Notes: generated from the sequence alone by a model not told the origin. 64,000 nucleotides of DNA from Clostridium frigidicarnis (GCF_900111985.1 NZ_FOKI01000008.1:1-64000); one strand, 5' to 3'; counted from the first letter of the stretch, positions 8,228-17,671 are shown. Program-made: numbers and translations.

Positions 8228-9466
8228 CTACCTATTGAACCCTTTATTCCTAAGTTTAAATATATACAATGGAATATACGCTGCCAATATCATTAGTATA
8301 ATTAACTTTATTGGGAAGAAAAAGATTAAAATAAGTACAACTGCTATTGGTTTTTTAAGTATACTACTTGTAATTGAAGTAGTTACAAGTGCAACTGACG
8401 TTACTGGATCTATTGAAAATAACATAGCAATTCCATATCCTATACTTGCCCCTGCAAAGATAACTGGAAATATATGTCCTCCACGCCATCCAGTTGATAA
8501 ACAAAACTCTGTTATAAATAACTTTGCCATTCCTGTTATGAACAACAAATAGATAGACATCTCTTTCCATTCCATTGCTAATTTTGTTAGCTGATGTTCC
8601 CCTGAAAATAAAATATTGGGAAGAAGGGTACCTAGTAACCCTAGTGCCAAACCACCAATAACTGCTTTTATTACTTTATAATTTTCAAGTGGCTTAACTG
8701 CCTTATGAATAATATATCCAAAAAACTCATATAACATTGAAAATAACACCCCTATAAATATAAGTGGTATTATGGCTATAATTTCATTTTTACCCACTGT
8801 AGCTTTACCAAAATTAACTATAGAAAGTTCCCTATTATCTATTTTGGATAATAGTATAAACACCCCAAAACCTGCAATAGTAGTTATTAAATATACAATT
8901 ATTTTTATTATTTTTATAAACTTTGAATCTTTTTTATCCTCAAAGAATGTAGTAAGTCCAAATAGTGGTGCTCGAAAAATCATACCAATTGTTGTTTCTA
9001 TACTATACTCTGTTAATATATTTCCATATTCTTTTATAACTTGCTTTTTATTAACTAAAGATTTAAGAATATCTCCTGCCCATGTAGAAAGACCTCCTAC
9101 TATTCCAACCAATGCCGCCTCTGGTCCAAGACTAGCACCAAAGGAAAGAGATGAAAGTGCAGCTACTGTAGCCTTAGGTAATGATTTATAATCAACTCTT
9201 TTAGTTTTGTTAAATTCAGCTAGGACCTCATCCATTTTTCGAGGATAATTACCAAATTTCTTTTGACATATACCTACTACAACTCCTCCTACTAAACATA
9301 ATAGTAAAGTCCAATTTTGAATATAAAATAAATTTGGTAATGTAATCCACAAAAATTTAGTTGTAAAATTAAGCACAGATAAAAAAAACCATGTTAAGAA
9401 ACCAACAACGGCTCCTATGACTGTACTATATAATATTAAAATACTTAATTTTAAATATTGAATCAT
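8228..9466 (-). CDS. ClC-family chloride channel/antiporter
   Basis: A 412-residue polytopic membrane protein. It shows the ClC selectivity-filter motifs in order: GASLGPEAALVG near residue 110 (the GPE version of GREGP, with the gating glutamate position), and GWRGGHIFPVIFAGASIG near 325-343. About ten hydrophobic segments fit the family. There are no C-terminal CBS domains, as in many bacterial members. It would move chloride, with or without protons; the sequence alone does not decide this. It is a single-gene unit on the minus strand; a long inverted repeat (9491-9533) overlaps its upstream region. Confidence 0.88.
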   Translation of the reverse strand: MIQYLKLSILILYSTVIGAVVGFLTWFFLSVLNFTTKFLWITLPNLFYIQNWTLLLCLVGGVVVGICQKKFGNYPRKMDEVLAEFNKTKRVDYKSLPKATVAALSSLSFGASLGPEAALVGIVGGLSTWAGDILKSLVNKKQVIKEYGNILTEYSIETTIGMIFRAPLFGLTTFFEDKKDSKFIKIIKIIVYLITTIAGFGVFILLSKIDNRELSIVNFGKATVGKNEIIAIIPLIFIGVLFSMLYEFFGYIIHKAVKPLENYKVIKAVIGGLALGLLGTLLPNILFSGEHQLTKLAMEWKEMSIYLLFITGMAKLFITEFCLSTGWRGGHIFPVIFAGASIGYGIAMLFSIDPVTSVALVTTSITSSILKKPIAVVLILIFFFPIKLIILMILAAYIPLYIFKLRNKGFNR

Positions 9467-9490
9467 GTTATATTTTTTCTCCTTACCCTC

Positions 9491-9533
9491 TATGTATAAT
9501 TATTATCTTAACATAAAATAATAATTATACATA
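9491..9533. promoter_or_regulatory. perfect 16-base inverted repeat upstream of the ClC gene
   Basis: TATGTATAATTATTAT (9491-9506) and ATAATAATTATACATA (9518-9533) are exact reverse complements around an 11-base spacer. It lies between the stop of the anti-sigma gene and the ClC start, so it could terminate the first or be an operator for the second. It also contains TATAAT-type -10 sequences. Confidence 0.45.
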
Positions 9534-9560
9534 CCTCTTTAGTTTATAAAAATCTATTTG

Positions 9561-11018
9561 TTACCTAGTTAAATCTATTCTTATTTTATTGTTCTCATCA
9601 AACTTTGAATATTCTCCTGTTCTATCTCCATTAATAAAGAACTTATCTCCTTCATACTCTAGCCACAACTCATATTCATTTTTATCAAAGGATTCTTTAG
9701 GTACTCCTGCCACCCTTCCATTTATAATATCACCATATTTATTTACCCTTTCACCACAAACTAATCTATATGCTAAATTATATAAACCATTTCTAACTTT
9801 TTTATCTAATTTAACCCTAACTAACTTTTTATCTAATTTAACCCTAACTAACTTTTTATTTCCTTCTTCTTTATAATCAAGTATTTTTATAGAACCATCT
9901 TTTTCATCATAAACAACTTTATCTATGGAATCCTTAATATTTATTTCCTTAACATTTGCTTCTCCTGTAAAATATTCTTCAGCTACAAAATCTATATATT
10001 TAACATTTTTATCAAAGTTTGCAATTAATATTCTCCTATCCCCATCTTCAGAGCCACGAATAAATATAGAATCTCTATGTTTATCAAATCTATCATACTT
10101 TAACCTAAAAGTTTTATAATATCTATTGTCATTATCATCTTCATTAGACTCTCTTAATGATTGCTCTGGATATTTACACTGTATTTGAATATATAAAGGA
10201 GTTTTAATTACTGATTTTACAGTTACTTCTCCAATAATGGTATTCTTCGTTTCATTGATATCTTTTACTATAGTATCTTCTTGTAAATTGCTAATATCTG
10301 CTGTACCACTAAATGACCACAGTCCATATACATTGGTTATATTCTTCATATCAATTTTATAGTTAAATTTATTTGGTAAATCCTTTATTTCTAATCTAGT
10401 AATATAGTAGTGCAATCCATCTTTTTCTTCATGAATAATGTTGTCAATATCGGGGTCGTATTGCTTACCATCAATATATATGTCACAACTCCAAACTTGA
10501 GGCAAATCAACACTTTCATCTAAACTTTCTACCGAATATGCTATAGTCATACCTGTGCTATCTCCAATTACTGAATACATATTAACTTCTAAATTTTTAT
10601 CAATTGCTGTACCTATAACTTCTTTACTATTTTTCTCTACTTCTTCAACTATGTTCTTTTGACCGCTAGTTTCATGAAGAACCTTAAAGAAATCTCCTAC
10701 TAAAGGTAGACTCTCAGCAAAAGATGGTATAGTAAATAATGATGTTATAAACAAGGTTCCTGCAACAGATGCAGCTATTAATGCCCCTCTCTTTTTATTA
10801 CTTTTCTTTTTTTGTGGTAGATTAAGTAGTATCTCCTCCAACCCATTATGAATTTCACTAGGTACCTTTAAATCATCATCATTCTTAAATTCTTTCTTAA
10901 AAAACTCATCCAAGTTAAAATCATCTTCCGTACTATTATTTTCTTCAAATAATCTTCTAACCTTTTTGTCTTTATCTTCAAAGCTATGGTCTAATTTATT
11001 ATTAATATCCTTACTCAT
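9561..11018 (-). CDS. membrane anti-sigma factor-like protein (DUF4179-like)
   Basis: A 485-residue protein with an acidic cytoplasmic N-terminus (1-90), one transmembrane helix (RGALIAASVAGTLFITSLF, about 92-112) and a large extracellular part, including the SFAESLPLVGDFFKVLHET segment typical of DUF4179 proteins. These genes usually sit next to an ECF sigma gene and sequester the sigma at the membrane, as here: its ATG overlaps the sigma gene by eight bases. Near residue 400 the nine-residue unit KLVRVKLDK occurs twice in tandem from a 27-base duplication. The signal sensed is unknown. Confidence 0.75.
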   Translation of the reverse strand: MSKDINNKLDHSFEDKDKKVRRLFEENNSTEDDFNLDEFFKKEFKNDDDLKVPSEIHNGLEEILLNLPQKKKSNKKRGALIAASVAGTLFITSLFTIPSFAESLPLVGDFFKVLHETSGQKNIVEEVEKNSKEVIGTAIDKNLEVNMYSVIGDSTGMTIAYSVESLDESVDLPQVWSCDIYIDGKQYDPDIDNIIHEEKDGLHYYITRLEIKDLPNKFNYKIDMKNITNVYGLWSFSGTADISNLQEDTIVKDINETKNTIIGEVTVKSVIKTPLYIQIQCKYPEQSLRESNEDDNDNRYYKTFRLKYDRFDKHRDSIFIRGSEDGDRRILIANFDKNVKYIDFVAEEYFTGEANVKEINIKDSIDKVVYDEKDGSIKILDYKEEGNKKLVRVKLDKKLVRVKLDKKVRNGLYNLAYRLVCGERVNKYGDIINGRVAGVPKESFDKNEYELWLEYEGDKFFINGDRTGEYSKFDENNKIRIDLTR

Positions 11019-11556
11019 GATAATCCTCCCCTAAAATACTATATAATTTTTCTCTGCCACGCTTTAACTTAGTCTTTACCGTATTTTCATTCATATCTAA
11101 AGCTCCAGCTATATCTTTAACAGAAAAATCTTCATAATAATATAAAGTTAATATTATTCTAATGCTTTTAGGTAGTAGCTCTAAAGCTCTCTTTAAGTCT
11201 ATATTTTCATAGCTATCTTTATATCCCTTGTTCAAAACTAACTCATCATTCTCTAAAACTTCGTTATTGCTTTTTCTAATTATCATTAAGCATTCATTAA
11301 TCAATATTCTTATAAGCCAAGTCTTAAAATACCCCTCTTTATTTAAGGTATTTATTTTTTCAAAAGCTTTTAAAGTAGCTGCTGACATGGCATCAAGGAT
11401 ATCCTCATTTCTTGAAAGATAGTTCTTTGCCACACGGTACATAGTCTTTTCATTTTTTCTTATAATGCTTGCAAAGGCTTCCTTACTTCCTTTTTTAGCT
11501 AAAGTCACTTCCGTAAATTCCAAAGAAGCCCCTCTCCCTTCTATAGTTATTTCCAA
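11011..11556 (-). CDS. ECF-type RNA polymerase sigma factor
   Basis: A 181-residue sigma-70-family protein. Region 2 covers about 20-95 (FASIIRKNEKTMYRVAKNYL, then FKTWLIRILINECL) and region 4 covers 125-175 (ILTLYYYEDFSVKDIA and MNENTVKTKLKRGREKL). No other sigma regions are present, as in ECF factors. Translation starts at TTG (11556) behind a strong AGGAGGTG. It is coupled to the downstream anti-sigma gene. An ECF-style promoter at 11589-11617 suggests it transcribes its own operon. Confidence 0.9.
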   Translation of the reverse strand: MEITIEGRGASLEFTEVTLAKKGSKEAFASIIRKNEKTMYRVAKNYLSRNEDILDAMSAATLKAFEKINTLNKEGYFKTWLIRILINECLMIIRKSNNEVLENDELVLNKGYKDSYENIDLKRALELLPKSIRIILTLYYYEDFSVKDIAGALDMNENTVKTKLKRGREKLYSILGEDYHE

Positions 11557-11588
11557 TCTTTACACCTCCTAAAGTTCTTACATCTATT

Positions 11589-11617
11589 TAGATGCTCCAA
11601 TTCTTAGGTAGGTTTCA
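11589..11617 (-). promoter_or_regulatory. putative ECF-type promoter of the sigma/anti-sigma operon
   Basis: On the minus strand TGAAAC (11617-11612) is followed 17 bases later by CATCTA (11594-11589), close to the TGAAAC-N16/17-CGTC pattern used by many ECF sigma factors. It lies 33 bases before the TTG start. The autoregulation it implies is inferred. Confidence 0.45.
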
Positions 11618-11738
11618 AAAATTTAATAATTTGTATATATTTCTTCCTAAAAATATAATTTTATATGTCTTTACGCTATTAAAACTTGTATTTATAATTA
11701 TGTAAGTACAAATTAACTTTAATTTTTATTATACATAC

Positions 11739-11781
11739 AAAAAAAGCTTCAGTATATTTTTATTTCTACTGAAGCTTTTTT
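11739..11781 (-). terminator. terminator of the haloperoxidase-type gene
   Basis: AAAAAAGCTTCAGTA pairs with TACTGAAGCTTTTTT around a short AT-rich loop, with A and T tracts on the two sides, so it could act in either direction. It lies 54 bases past the stop at 11835. Confidence 0.85.
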
Positions 11782-11834
11782 AATTTATTCAAAATTCCAT
11801 CTTATATACTACTTAATACAAAGCGTATAATTAT

Positions 11835-12659
11835 TTATCTACAACCACCACAATAATCTATTTGTTTATATGGTGGTGGCATTAGGTTTGCATCTTTATA
11901 TTGGTTAAATATAATATTAACCGTTACTCCATATTCATCCTTTGAATTTCTTATTTCTTCTAATACTCTATTTGCAATGTCTAATCCTAACTTGTGACCT
12001 TCAGATAAATCTAACATATAATGCACTCCAGCATAAAGTCTTGATATAGAACATTCATTACATAAATTAGTTATCTTAGAAGATTCCTTTGGGAAAAAGA
12101 ATGATAATATTCCATCAACACATCCAGCAAAAACAGAGTGTCCAGCTGGATAACTTGGATGCATAGGTGTTTTTAAATATGGTGTAAAATTATGATTATA
12201 TTGTACTGGTCTTGGTATTTGATAAGCATATTTGTAATACCAGCATATTACCATAGCATCATTTAGAGCTGTATATAATACACTATATATTCTTGTTGCC
12301 AAAGTTGGTGGAACTAAATAAGTGTTTATTAGGCATTGTACTGTTGGAATAAATTGATTTTGAGGCACACCTAACCCCCAATAGCTTGCAATAGTTTTTT
12401 GATCTTCAGTTAGATTTTTAGAAGCTTCAATCACTTGTTGTAACTCAATTGTATTAAATCCATCACTTTGTTGTGGTGTTTTAATATTAAAGGCTATAGG
12501 ATTTCCATTTAAATCAGTAAATCCGCCGTTGACATCCCTTTTAAAATAATATAATGGCCAACTTCCTGCACTAGGAGTTTCTCCAATTGGTGTAAGATTA
12601 CTTTCTGGATACGGAATTGCGTCCCATCTATTTTTTAATATACAACAATTATAACTCAT
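11835..12659 (-). CDS. vanadium-dependent haloperoxidase / PAP2-superfamily protein
   Basis: A 274-residue protein with the full active-site pattern of the vanadium haloperoxidase/acid phosphatase superfamily: Lys143 with Arg150-Pro151 (KYAYQIPRP), PAGH at 171-174 (usual PSGH), and SRLYAGVHYMLD at 206-217, giving Ser206, Arg207, His213 and Asp217. There is no signal peptide and the sequence is not very hydrophobic, so it is a soluble member closer to haloperoxidase-like proteins than to membrane PAP2 lipid phosphatases. The substrate is unknown. The C-terminus has CGGC and the N-terminus has CC. It starts at an ATG behind AGAGGGGG and is a single-gene unit. Confidence 0.75.
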   Translation of the reverse strand: MSYNCCILKNRWDAIPYPESNLTPIGETPSAGSWPLYYFKRDVNGGFTDLNGNPIAFNIKTPQQSDGFNTIELQQVIEASKNLTEDQKTIASYWGLGVPQNQFIPTVQCLINTYLVPPTLATRIYSVLYTALNDAMVICWYYKYAYQIPRPVQYNHNFTPYLKTPMHPSYPAGHSVFAGCVDGILSFFFPKESSKITNLCNECSISRLYAGVHYMLDLSEGHKLGLDIANRVLEEIRNSKDEYGVTVNIIFNQYKDANLMPPPYKQIDYCGGCR

Positions 12660-13012
12660 TATAATCCCCCTCTATTGTTTACCATATACCACTAATAGTT
12701 TAAATACTGTAAATATAGTACATAGTCAATAACTTATCTTAGTTATACCTTATGGATATATTGTTTTCTTTGTTCTAAAATTTCTACATATAATTTTTCT
12801 AATTGTTATATACTTTAATAAATGTTTACTCCAAAGATGACATATCCTTATTACTCACAATGTTTTAGGGATTACTTCATTTAAATTAATATAGATTTTA
12901 AATCTATCAATATATCCTTATACATTACATTTTCAATTGAACTTAAAGAACTATATAAATTACCAATGTAATGCCTTATTGCCTTAGTTATAATTTTACT
13001 ACTAAAAATAAT
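12660..13012. other. intergenic region without a recognisable gene
   Basis: AT-rich sequence between two minus-strand genes with no open frame of note on either strand. It should hold the promoter of the haloperoxidase-type gene, but I cannot pick a convincing -10/-35 pair. Confidence 0.5.
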
Positions 13013-13038
13013 ATGGTTGGAAAAATTTCTCCAACCAT
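13013..13038 (-). terminator. terminator of the DUF5692-like gene
   Basis: ATGGTTGGA (13013-13021) pairs with TCCAACCAT (13030-13038), 50 bases past the stop at 13088. On the minus strand a short T-rich tract follows. Confidence 0.65.
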
Positions 13039-13087
13039 AAATTTATATTGCTATATTTAATATACTTACAAAATTATAAATGATAAT

Positions 13088-14284
13088 TTAAACTGATACT
13101 TCTGGTGTATCTTTTTTACTATCTGTATATCTTTTTATTGAAATAAAAGTATATATAAGATTTAATGTAATACTTAGTATTGCAATTGCAAGCATAAATG
13201 AAGTTTTTCTTGGAACTAATAGTTCAACTGATTCTGTAAATCGAGGGAATGTAAAATAATACATAAACCAAGCTGCAAGGGTAAATGCTCTTGCCTGAAG
13301 CCAAGTTCCCTTTTTAATAAATATAGCTGGAATTGTACATGACATTATTACTATAAATTGCAATGATGCAGATCCTGGAAAATTCAAATATACAAAAGCC
13401 CAATTCCAAACATCATAAGCTATAATCCAAAATAAAGACATCTTATTCCATACCATATCTTTTTCCTTTGAATCATCTGGACCAATTTCTTTCCATCCAT
13501 AAAATAAGGTTGCAATGGACAATATACCTGCAATACCATTTAAAATATTAGGAAGGTTGCCCATAGAAAAATCTTGAATAACTGCCTCTGTAATATTAGC
13601 TGAAAGTATCAAAGCTGCAACCATTTTAGCAGCATTTTTCCTTCCTAGTTTCGTAAACCTTACAAGAGTAAACCATACACTCCCTGCAACAGCAGAATAA
13701 ACCTTAACCCATTTAAACCAGTATGTTACACCGTTACTTGCCCATAATGGAATCATAACTATTGGTAATACAAAGAAAAATCCTATTGCTGCCCACTTTT
13801 TTCTTCTAAATAATTCATTTAGAATCATTAATCCAGTTAATGCAGCAAACCAATGAAAAACTGATAAAACTGAGTTATGTTGTTTAAACTCAGTTTTATA
13901 GAATCCATTTTCATACCCTATTGTCTTTTCATCTATAACTCTTAGAGTTCCGTTATCAAGTTCAGTTATGTTATCATTTATGTTACTATTAATAATAATC
14001 TTGTCTTCATCTCTCTTCCATGACTTTTTTTCAGTTATTTGGCCTTTCCCAAATTGCTTTATTATTGTAACTGTTCCCTTTGGATTAAATTCTAGTCTAT
14101 AAATTAATCCTCCCTCTCCACGGTTACCATCTACAATTCCTTGCCATGTTCCAACAATATCTTCACCTCCATTATTAGTCTTTGCATAGGTTGTGTTTCC
14201 TACTAATACTAACGCTATGAAGAAAAAAATACCAAATAATAGTTTAGTAATATTTGAGCTTAATACTTTTTTTATAAAACTCAT
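13088..14284 (-). CDS. membrane protein of unknown function (DUF5692-like) with lipocalin-like extracellular part
   Basis: A 398-residue protein. A signal-anchor helix (about 10-32) is followed by an extracellular segment of about 110 residues that reads like a small beta-barrel (DIVGTWQGIVDGNR...YRLEFNPKGTVTII...KIIINS), then about eight hydrophobic helices from residue 145 to the end. I associate the membrane part with DUF5692 proteins, with moderate certainty; no biochemical role is known to me. The ATG at 14284 follows AAGGAG; an in-frame GTG four codons earlier overlaps that site. It is a single-gene unit. Confidence 0.6.
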   Translation of the reverse strand: MSFIKKVLSSNITKLLFGIFFFIALVLVGNTTYAKTNNGGEDIVGTWQGIVDGNRGEGGLIYRLEFNPKGTVTIIKQFGKGQITEKKSWKRDEDKIIINSNINDNITELDNGTLRVIDEKTIGYENGFYKTEFKQHNSVLSVFHWFAALTGLMILNELFRRKKWAAIGFFFVLPIVMIPLWASNGVTYWFKWVKVYSAVAGSVWFTLVRFTKLGRKNAAKMVAALILSANITEAVIQDFSMGNLPNILNGIAGILSIATLFYGWKEIGPDDSKEKDMVWNKMSLFWIIAYDVWNWAFVYLNFPGSASLQFIVIMSCTIPAIFIKKGTWLQARAFTLAAWFMYYFTFPRFTESVELLVPRKTSFMLAIAILSITLNLIYTFISIKRYTDSKKDTPEVSV

Positions 14285-14403
14285 CCTTCTTAACACTCCT
14301 TGAATTAAATTTTATACTAATTAATTATACCATATTTTATATATTTATAAATATTTTTCCAATAATTAATTGTAAATCTTCACACAAATGCTTAATACAA
14401 AAA

Positions 14404-14428
14404 AACCGCACCTATCTATGGTACGGTT
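14404..14428 (-). terminator. terminator of the sugar operon
   Basis: AACCGCACC (14404-14412) pairs with GGTACGGTT (14420-14428). On the minus strand a run of seven T follows, directly after the fructokinase stop. Confidence 0.8.
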
Positions 14429-14434
14429 TCTTAA

Positions 14435-15391
14435 TTATTTATTTAATAAGGCATTAACTTCATTTAATGTAGGTATTGCAGGAATTGCTCCATTTTTTGT
14501 AGTAGCCAACGCTCCCGATGCATTAGCAAATTCAAGTATTTTTTCTAACTCATTTTTAGACATTTCTATAATATATTTTAAACTTTTATTTTTTATACAA
14601 TAGTGTATAGCTCCTAAAAAGGCATCTCCTGCTCCATTAGTATCTACTACGTCTACTGTATATGCTTTAACAAGTCCAAATTCATTATTTTTTCTATAAA
14701 ATGCTCCTTTTTCTCCTAGAGAAACTAAGACTAAACTGACACCCATATCAGCTATAACTTTTGATCCAACTTCGAGATTTTTCTCTCCTGTAAGTAAAAA
14801 TAGCTCTTCTTCTGATACCTTCACTATATCTGCAAATTTAATAGAATTCACCATTTCTTTTATAGCTAGTTCTTCATTATCCCATAATAGAGGTCTATAA
14901 TTTGGATCATAGCTTATAATCTTATTCATACTTTTAGCTAGTTTTACAGCCTCAAGTGTTGCAGTTCTTGATGGTTCATCTGTTAATGATACAGAACCAA
15001 AATGTAAAATTTTGCAGTTCTTAATTAATTCCTCGTTGATTTCATTACTGTTTAGCATCATATCAGCACCGGGTTTTCGATAAAAACTAAAAGATCTATC
15101 TCCATTTGTATCTAAATGTACAAATGCTAAGGTAGTATTAACTTCCTCATCAACAATTATGCCTTCAGTGCTGACATTAGCATCCTTTAATGTTTTTATT
15201 AAAAATTTCCCAAATGAGTCGTTTCCAACCTTCCCAATAAATGCTGTTTTGCCGCCAAACTTACTATTAGCTACTAATACATTAGCTGGTGCCCCTCCAG
15301 GATTTTGACAAAACACCTTATATCCTTGCTCATTAACTCCTACAGGCGTAAAATCTATTAATATTTCTCCAATTGCAGTTACATCAAACAT
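14435..15391 (-). CDS. PfkB-family carbohydrate kinase, likely fructokinase
   Basis: A 318-residue ribokinase-family enzyme. The N-terminus has ALGEILIDF-type IGEILIDFTP and the substrate-side motif QNPGGAPANVLV; the C-terminal signature DTNGAGDAFLGAI holds the anion hole and catalytic Asp. The closest known pattern is bacterial fructokinase (ScrK-type). It is third in an operon after a PTS EIIC gene and a sorbitol-type dehydrogenase. The simplest chemistry is phosphorylation of the ketose produced by the dehydrogenase, fructose to fructose-6-phosphate (inference). Confidence 0.85.
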   Translation of the reverse strand: MFDVTAIGEILIDFTPVGVNEQGYKVFCQNPGGAPANVLVANSKFGGKTAFIGKVGNDSFGKFLIKTLKDANVSTEGIIVDEEVNTTLAFVHLDTNGDRSFSFYRKPGADMMLNSNEINEELIKNCKILHFGSVSLTDEPSRTATLEAVKLAKSMNKIISYDPNYRPLLWDNEELAIKEMVNSIKFADIVKVSEEELFLLTGEKNLEVGSKVIADMGVSLVLVSLGEKGAFYRKNNEFGLVKAYTVDVVDTNGAGDAFLGAIHYCIKNKSLKYIIEMSKNELEKILEFANASGALATTKNGAIPAIPTLNEVNALLNK

Positions 15392-15466
15392 TTCTTCACC
15401 TTCTTTATTATATTAATACTATACTTGTGTATTATTTGTATTTAACTTAAACTCACATTTGTATTA

Positions 15467-16510
15467 TTATATTTCAATAACAGCCTTTACTATTTCTGAT
15501 TTATTATTTACACTAAAATCCATTGCTTTTTGAACATCATCTAAATTGAATATATTTGTAATTATTCTCTTCAAATTAATAGAACCATTAGCCACTGCTT
15601 GAATTGCCATTGGATATATATGCCTGTATCTGAATACAGTCTTAAATGTAATTTCTTTATCTAATGCTAAACTCATAGGCATATTCATCATTCCCGTCTT
15701 TCCATATCCAACTAATACAATATTCGCACCTTTTTTTGCCATATGCACTGACTGTTGAGATGTTACTTCTGTTCCAGCAGTTTCAAATACAAGGTCACAT
15801 CCTAATCCATTAGTTAATTCCATAATAGACTTTATTGCATCAATTTTACTTGCATTAATTACTTTCGTAGCCCCTAATTCTAAAGCCTTTTGCAATCTAT
15901 TTTCCATAATATCTACAACGTATACTTCTGTAAGTCCCATAGATTTTAAAGCCAACATAGTAACTAACCCAATACATCCTGCACCTAATACTACTGCTGA
16001 CTGTCCCGCATGTGCTTCTCCTTGCATTGCTGCATGAAATCCTACTGCTAGTGGCTCAATTAATGCTCCTTCCATTGTATCTACATTATCTGGAAGCTTA
16101 AAACATAAATTGGCTTCATGAGAAACATACTCTTGGAATGTTCCATCTACTGGTGGTGTTGCAAAGAATATTACATCTGGACACAAGTTATATTTTCCTG
16201 AACGACAAAATTCACAATTTCCACATGTTTTTCCAGGTTCAAGAGTTACTCTATCCCCAACTCTAAGATGTTTTACATTTTTACCTATTTCAACTACAGT
16301 TCCTGCTGCCTCATGTCCTAGTACAAAAGGTGGCTCAACAATATAATCTCCTATTCTTCCTGTTTCATAGTAGTGAAGGTCTGATCCACAAATACCTACA
16401 TATTCAGTTTTAACTAAAACTTCGTCATCTGCTACTTTAGGTATGACTCTCTCTTCAAACCCCATTTCACCTATTCCATTCATAACTGCTACTTTCATTT
16501 TATTATTCAT
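15467..16510 (-). CDS. zinc-dependent polyol dehydrogenase (sorbitol/L-iditol dehydrogenase type)
   Basis: A 347-residue medium-chain dehydrogenase. The catalytic zinc motif GICGSDLHYYETGRIGDYIV with GHEAAGTV matches sorbitol dehydrogenases, the structural zinc site is CGNCEFCRSGKYNLC, and the NAD-binding turn is VLGAGCIGLV. The expected reaction is oxidation of a sugar alcohol to a ketose with NAD. It lies between the EIIC transporter gene and the fructokinase. I start at the ATG at 16510 behind GAGAGGAG; a GTG six codons earlier overlaps that ribosome site. The exact polyol is not determined by sequence. Confidence 0.85.
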   Translation of the reverse strand: MNNKMKVAVMNGIGEMGFEERVIPKVADDEVLVKTEYVGICGSDLHYYETGRIGDYIVEPPFVLGHEAAGTVVEIGKNVKHLRVGDRVTLEPGKTCGNCEFCRSGKYNLCPDVIFFATPPVDGTFQEYVSHEANLCFKLPDNVDTMEGALIEPLAVGFHAAMQGEAHAGQSAVVLGAGCIGLVTMLALKSMGLTEVYVVDIMENRLQKALELGATKVINASKIDAIKSIMELTNGLGCDLVFETAGTEVTSQQSVHMAKKGANIVLVGYGKTGMMNMPMSLALDKEITFKTVFRYRHIYPMAIQAVANGSINLKRIITNIFNLDDVQKAMDFSVNNKSEIVKAVIEI

Positions 16511-16540
16511 ATATTTATCTCCTCTCACAATATAATTTAT

Positions 16541-17671
16541 TTAATTTTTTATATATAACTCTTCTTTCTTATCTACAAATTTAAATATGAAAGTGAGTAA
16601 AAAGCTAAGCAAAAATCCAACTATACAAGAAACTAAAAATCCACTAAATCCTTCTCCTAAATACACTGGAAGTGTTGCCAATCCTGGGAAAGCAAATGAT
16701 GTAGCCGCAGCACCTGTTGCTCCTGCTATTGCTCCACCAACCCCTCCAGCTATACAAACAAATATTAATGGTTTTTTAAGCGGTAAGTTAACACCAAATA
16801 AAGCAGGCTCTGTTATTCCAAATAATGCAGATATTGCAGCTGATAGTGAGATAGTTTTTAATTTCTTATTCTTTGTTTTTATACAAACTGCTAATGCTGC
16901 TCCTGCTTGAGCAAAGGCTGCAGCCCCCATAAGTGCTAGTATTGTATCATAGCCATTTACTGCAATATTGTTGATTGCTAAAGGAACCAGACTCCAGTGG
17001 AACCCAAATATAACCATAACCTGTATTAACGATCCTATAAAAAATCCTGCTATCGTTGGGCTAAAGTTATACGCTATCGAGTATAGGTCTGCTAAAAAAT
17101 CCCCTATCTTAATTCCTATAGGTCCAAACACCAAAATAGTAAGTGGTATTATAATTAAAATAGAACAAAGAGGTATACAGAAGCCCTTGATAACTTCTGG
17201 TAAAATTTTACTAATAAATTTTTCTACAAAATGAAGAATTCCAATAGCTAAAATAATTGGTATCACACTAGAAGAATAAATTGCAGGTATTACCTCAACC
17301 CCAATAAAATCTATAATCTTATCTGACTGAAATAGCTGAGTAATGCTAGGATGTACTAAAATCATAGCTATAAGAATTGATGTAAATGAATCCGTATTAA
17401 ATTTTTTAGATGCTGTATATGCTAAAAAAATAGGTAGGAAATAGAAAAAACTATCTGATATTGAGTGTAGTATTACATATGTACTGCTTGTCTCAGAAAT
17501 CACAGTAGATGCTACAAGAATAGCTAAAATCCCTTTTAAAATTCCTGAGGCACTCATTACATTAACTAATGGTAAAAACAGCCCTGATATTACATCAATT
17601 AATTTATTTATGATATCGGTTACCCCTTTGTCAAAAAAATTATTGTTTCTTTTTCTCTCGGTAAAACTCAT
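16541..17671 (-). CDS. PTS sugar permease EIIC domain only (glucose/beta-glucoside/sucrose superfamily)
   Basis: A 376-residue membrane protein with about ten hydrophobic segments and the EIIC signature GITEPALFGVNLPLKKP. It begins almost directly in the EIIC domain: there is no EIIB domain (no cysteine phosphorylation loop) at the N-terminus and no EIIA at the C-terminus; no separate EIIB or EIIA gene lies nearby. Either it borrows EIIB/EIIA from another locus, or it takes up sugar or polyol without phosphorylation, which would fit the downstream dehydrogenase plus kinase. It is first in the operon, behind the promoter/operator at 17704-17769. Confidence 0.85.
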   Translation of the reverse strand: MSFTERKRNNNFFDKGVTDIINKLIDVISGLFLPLVNVMSASGILKGILAILVASTVISETSSTYVILHSISDSFFYFLPIFLAYTASKKFNTDSFTSILIAMILVHPSITQLFQSDKIIDFIGVEVIPAIYSSSVIPIILAIGILHFVEKFISKILPEVIKGFCIPLCSILIIIPLTILVFGPIGIKIGDFLADLYSIAYNFSPTIAGFFIGSLIQVMVIFGFHWSLVPLAINNIAVNGYDTILALMGAAAFAQAGAALAVCIKTKNKKLKTISLSAAISALFGITEPALFGVNLPLKKPLIFVCIAGGVGGAIAGATGAAATSFAFPGLATLPVYLGEGFSGFLVSCIVGFLLSFLLTFIFKFVDKKEELYIKN

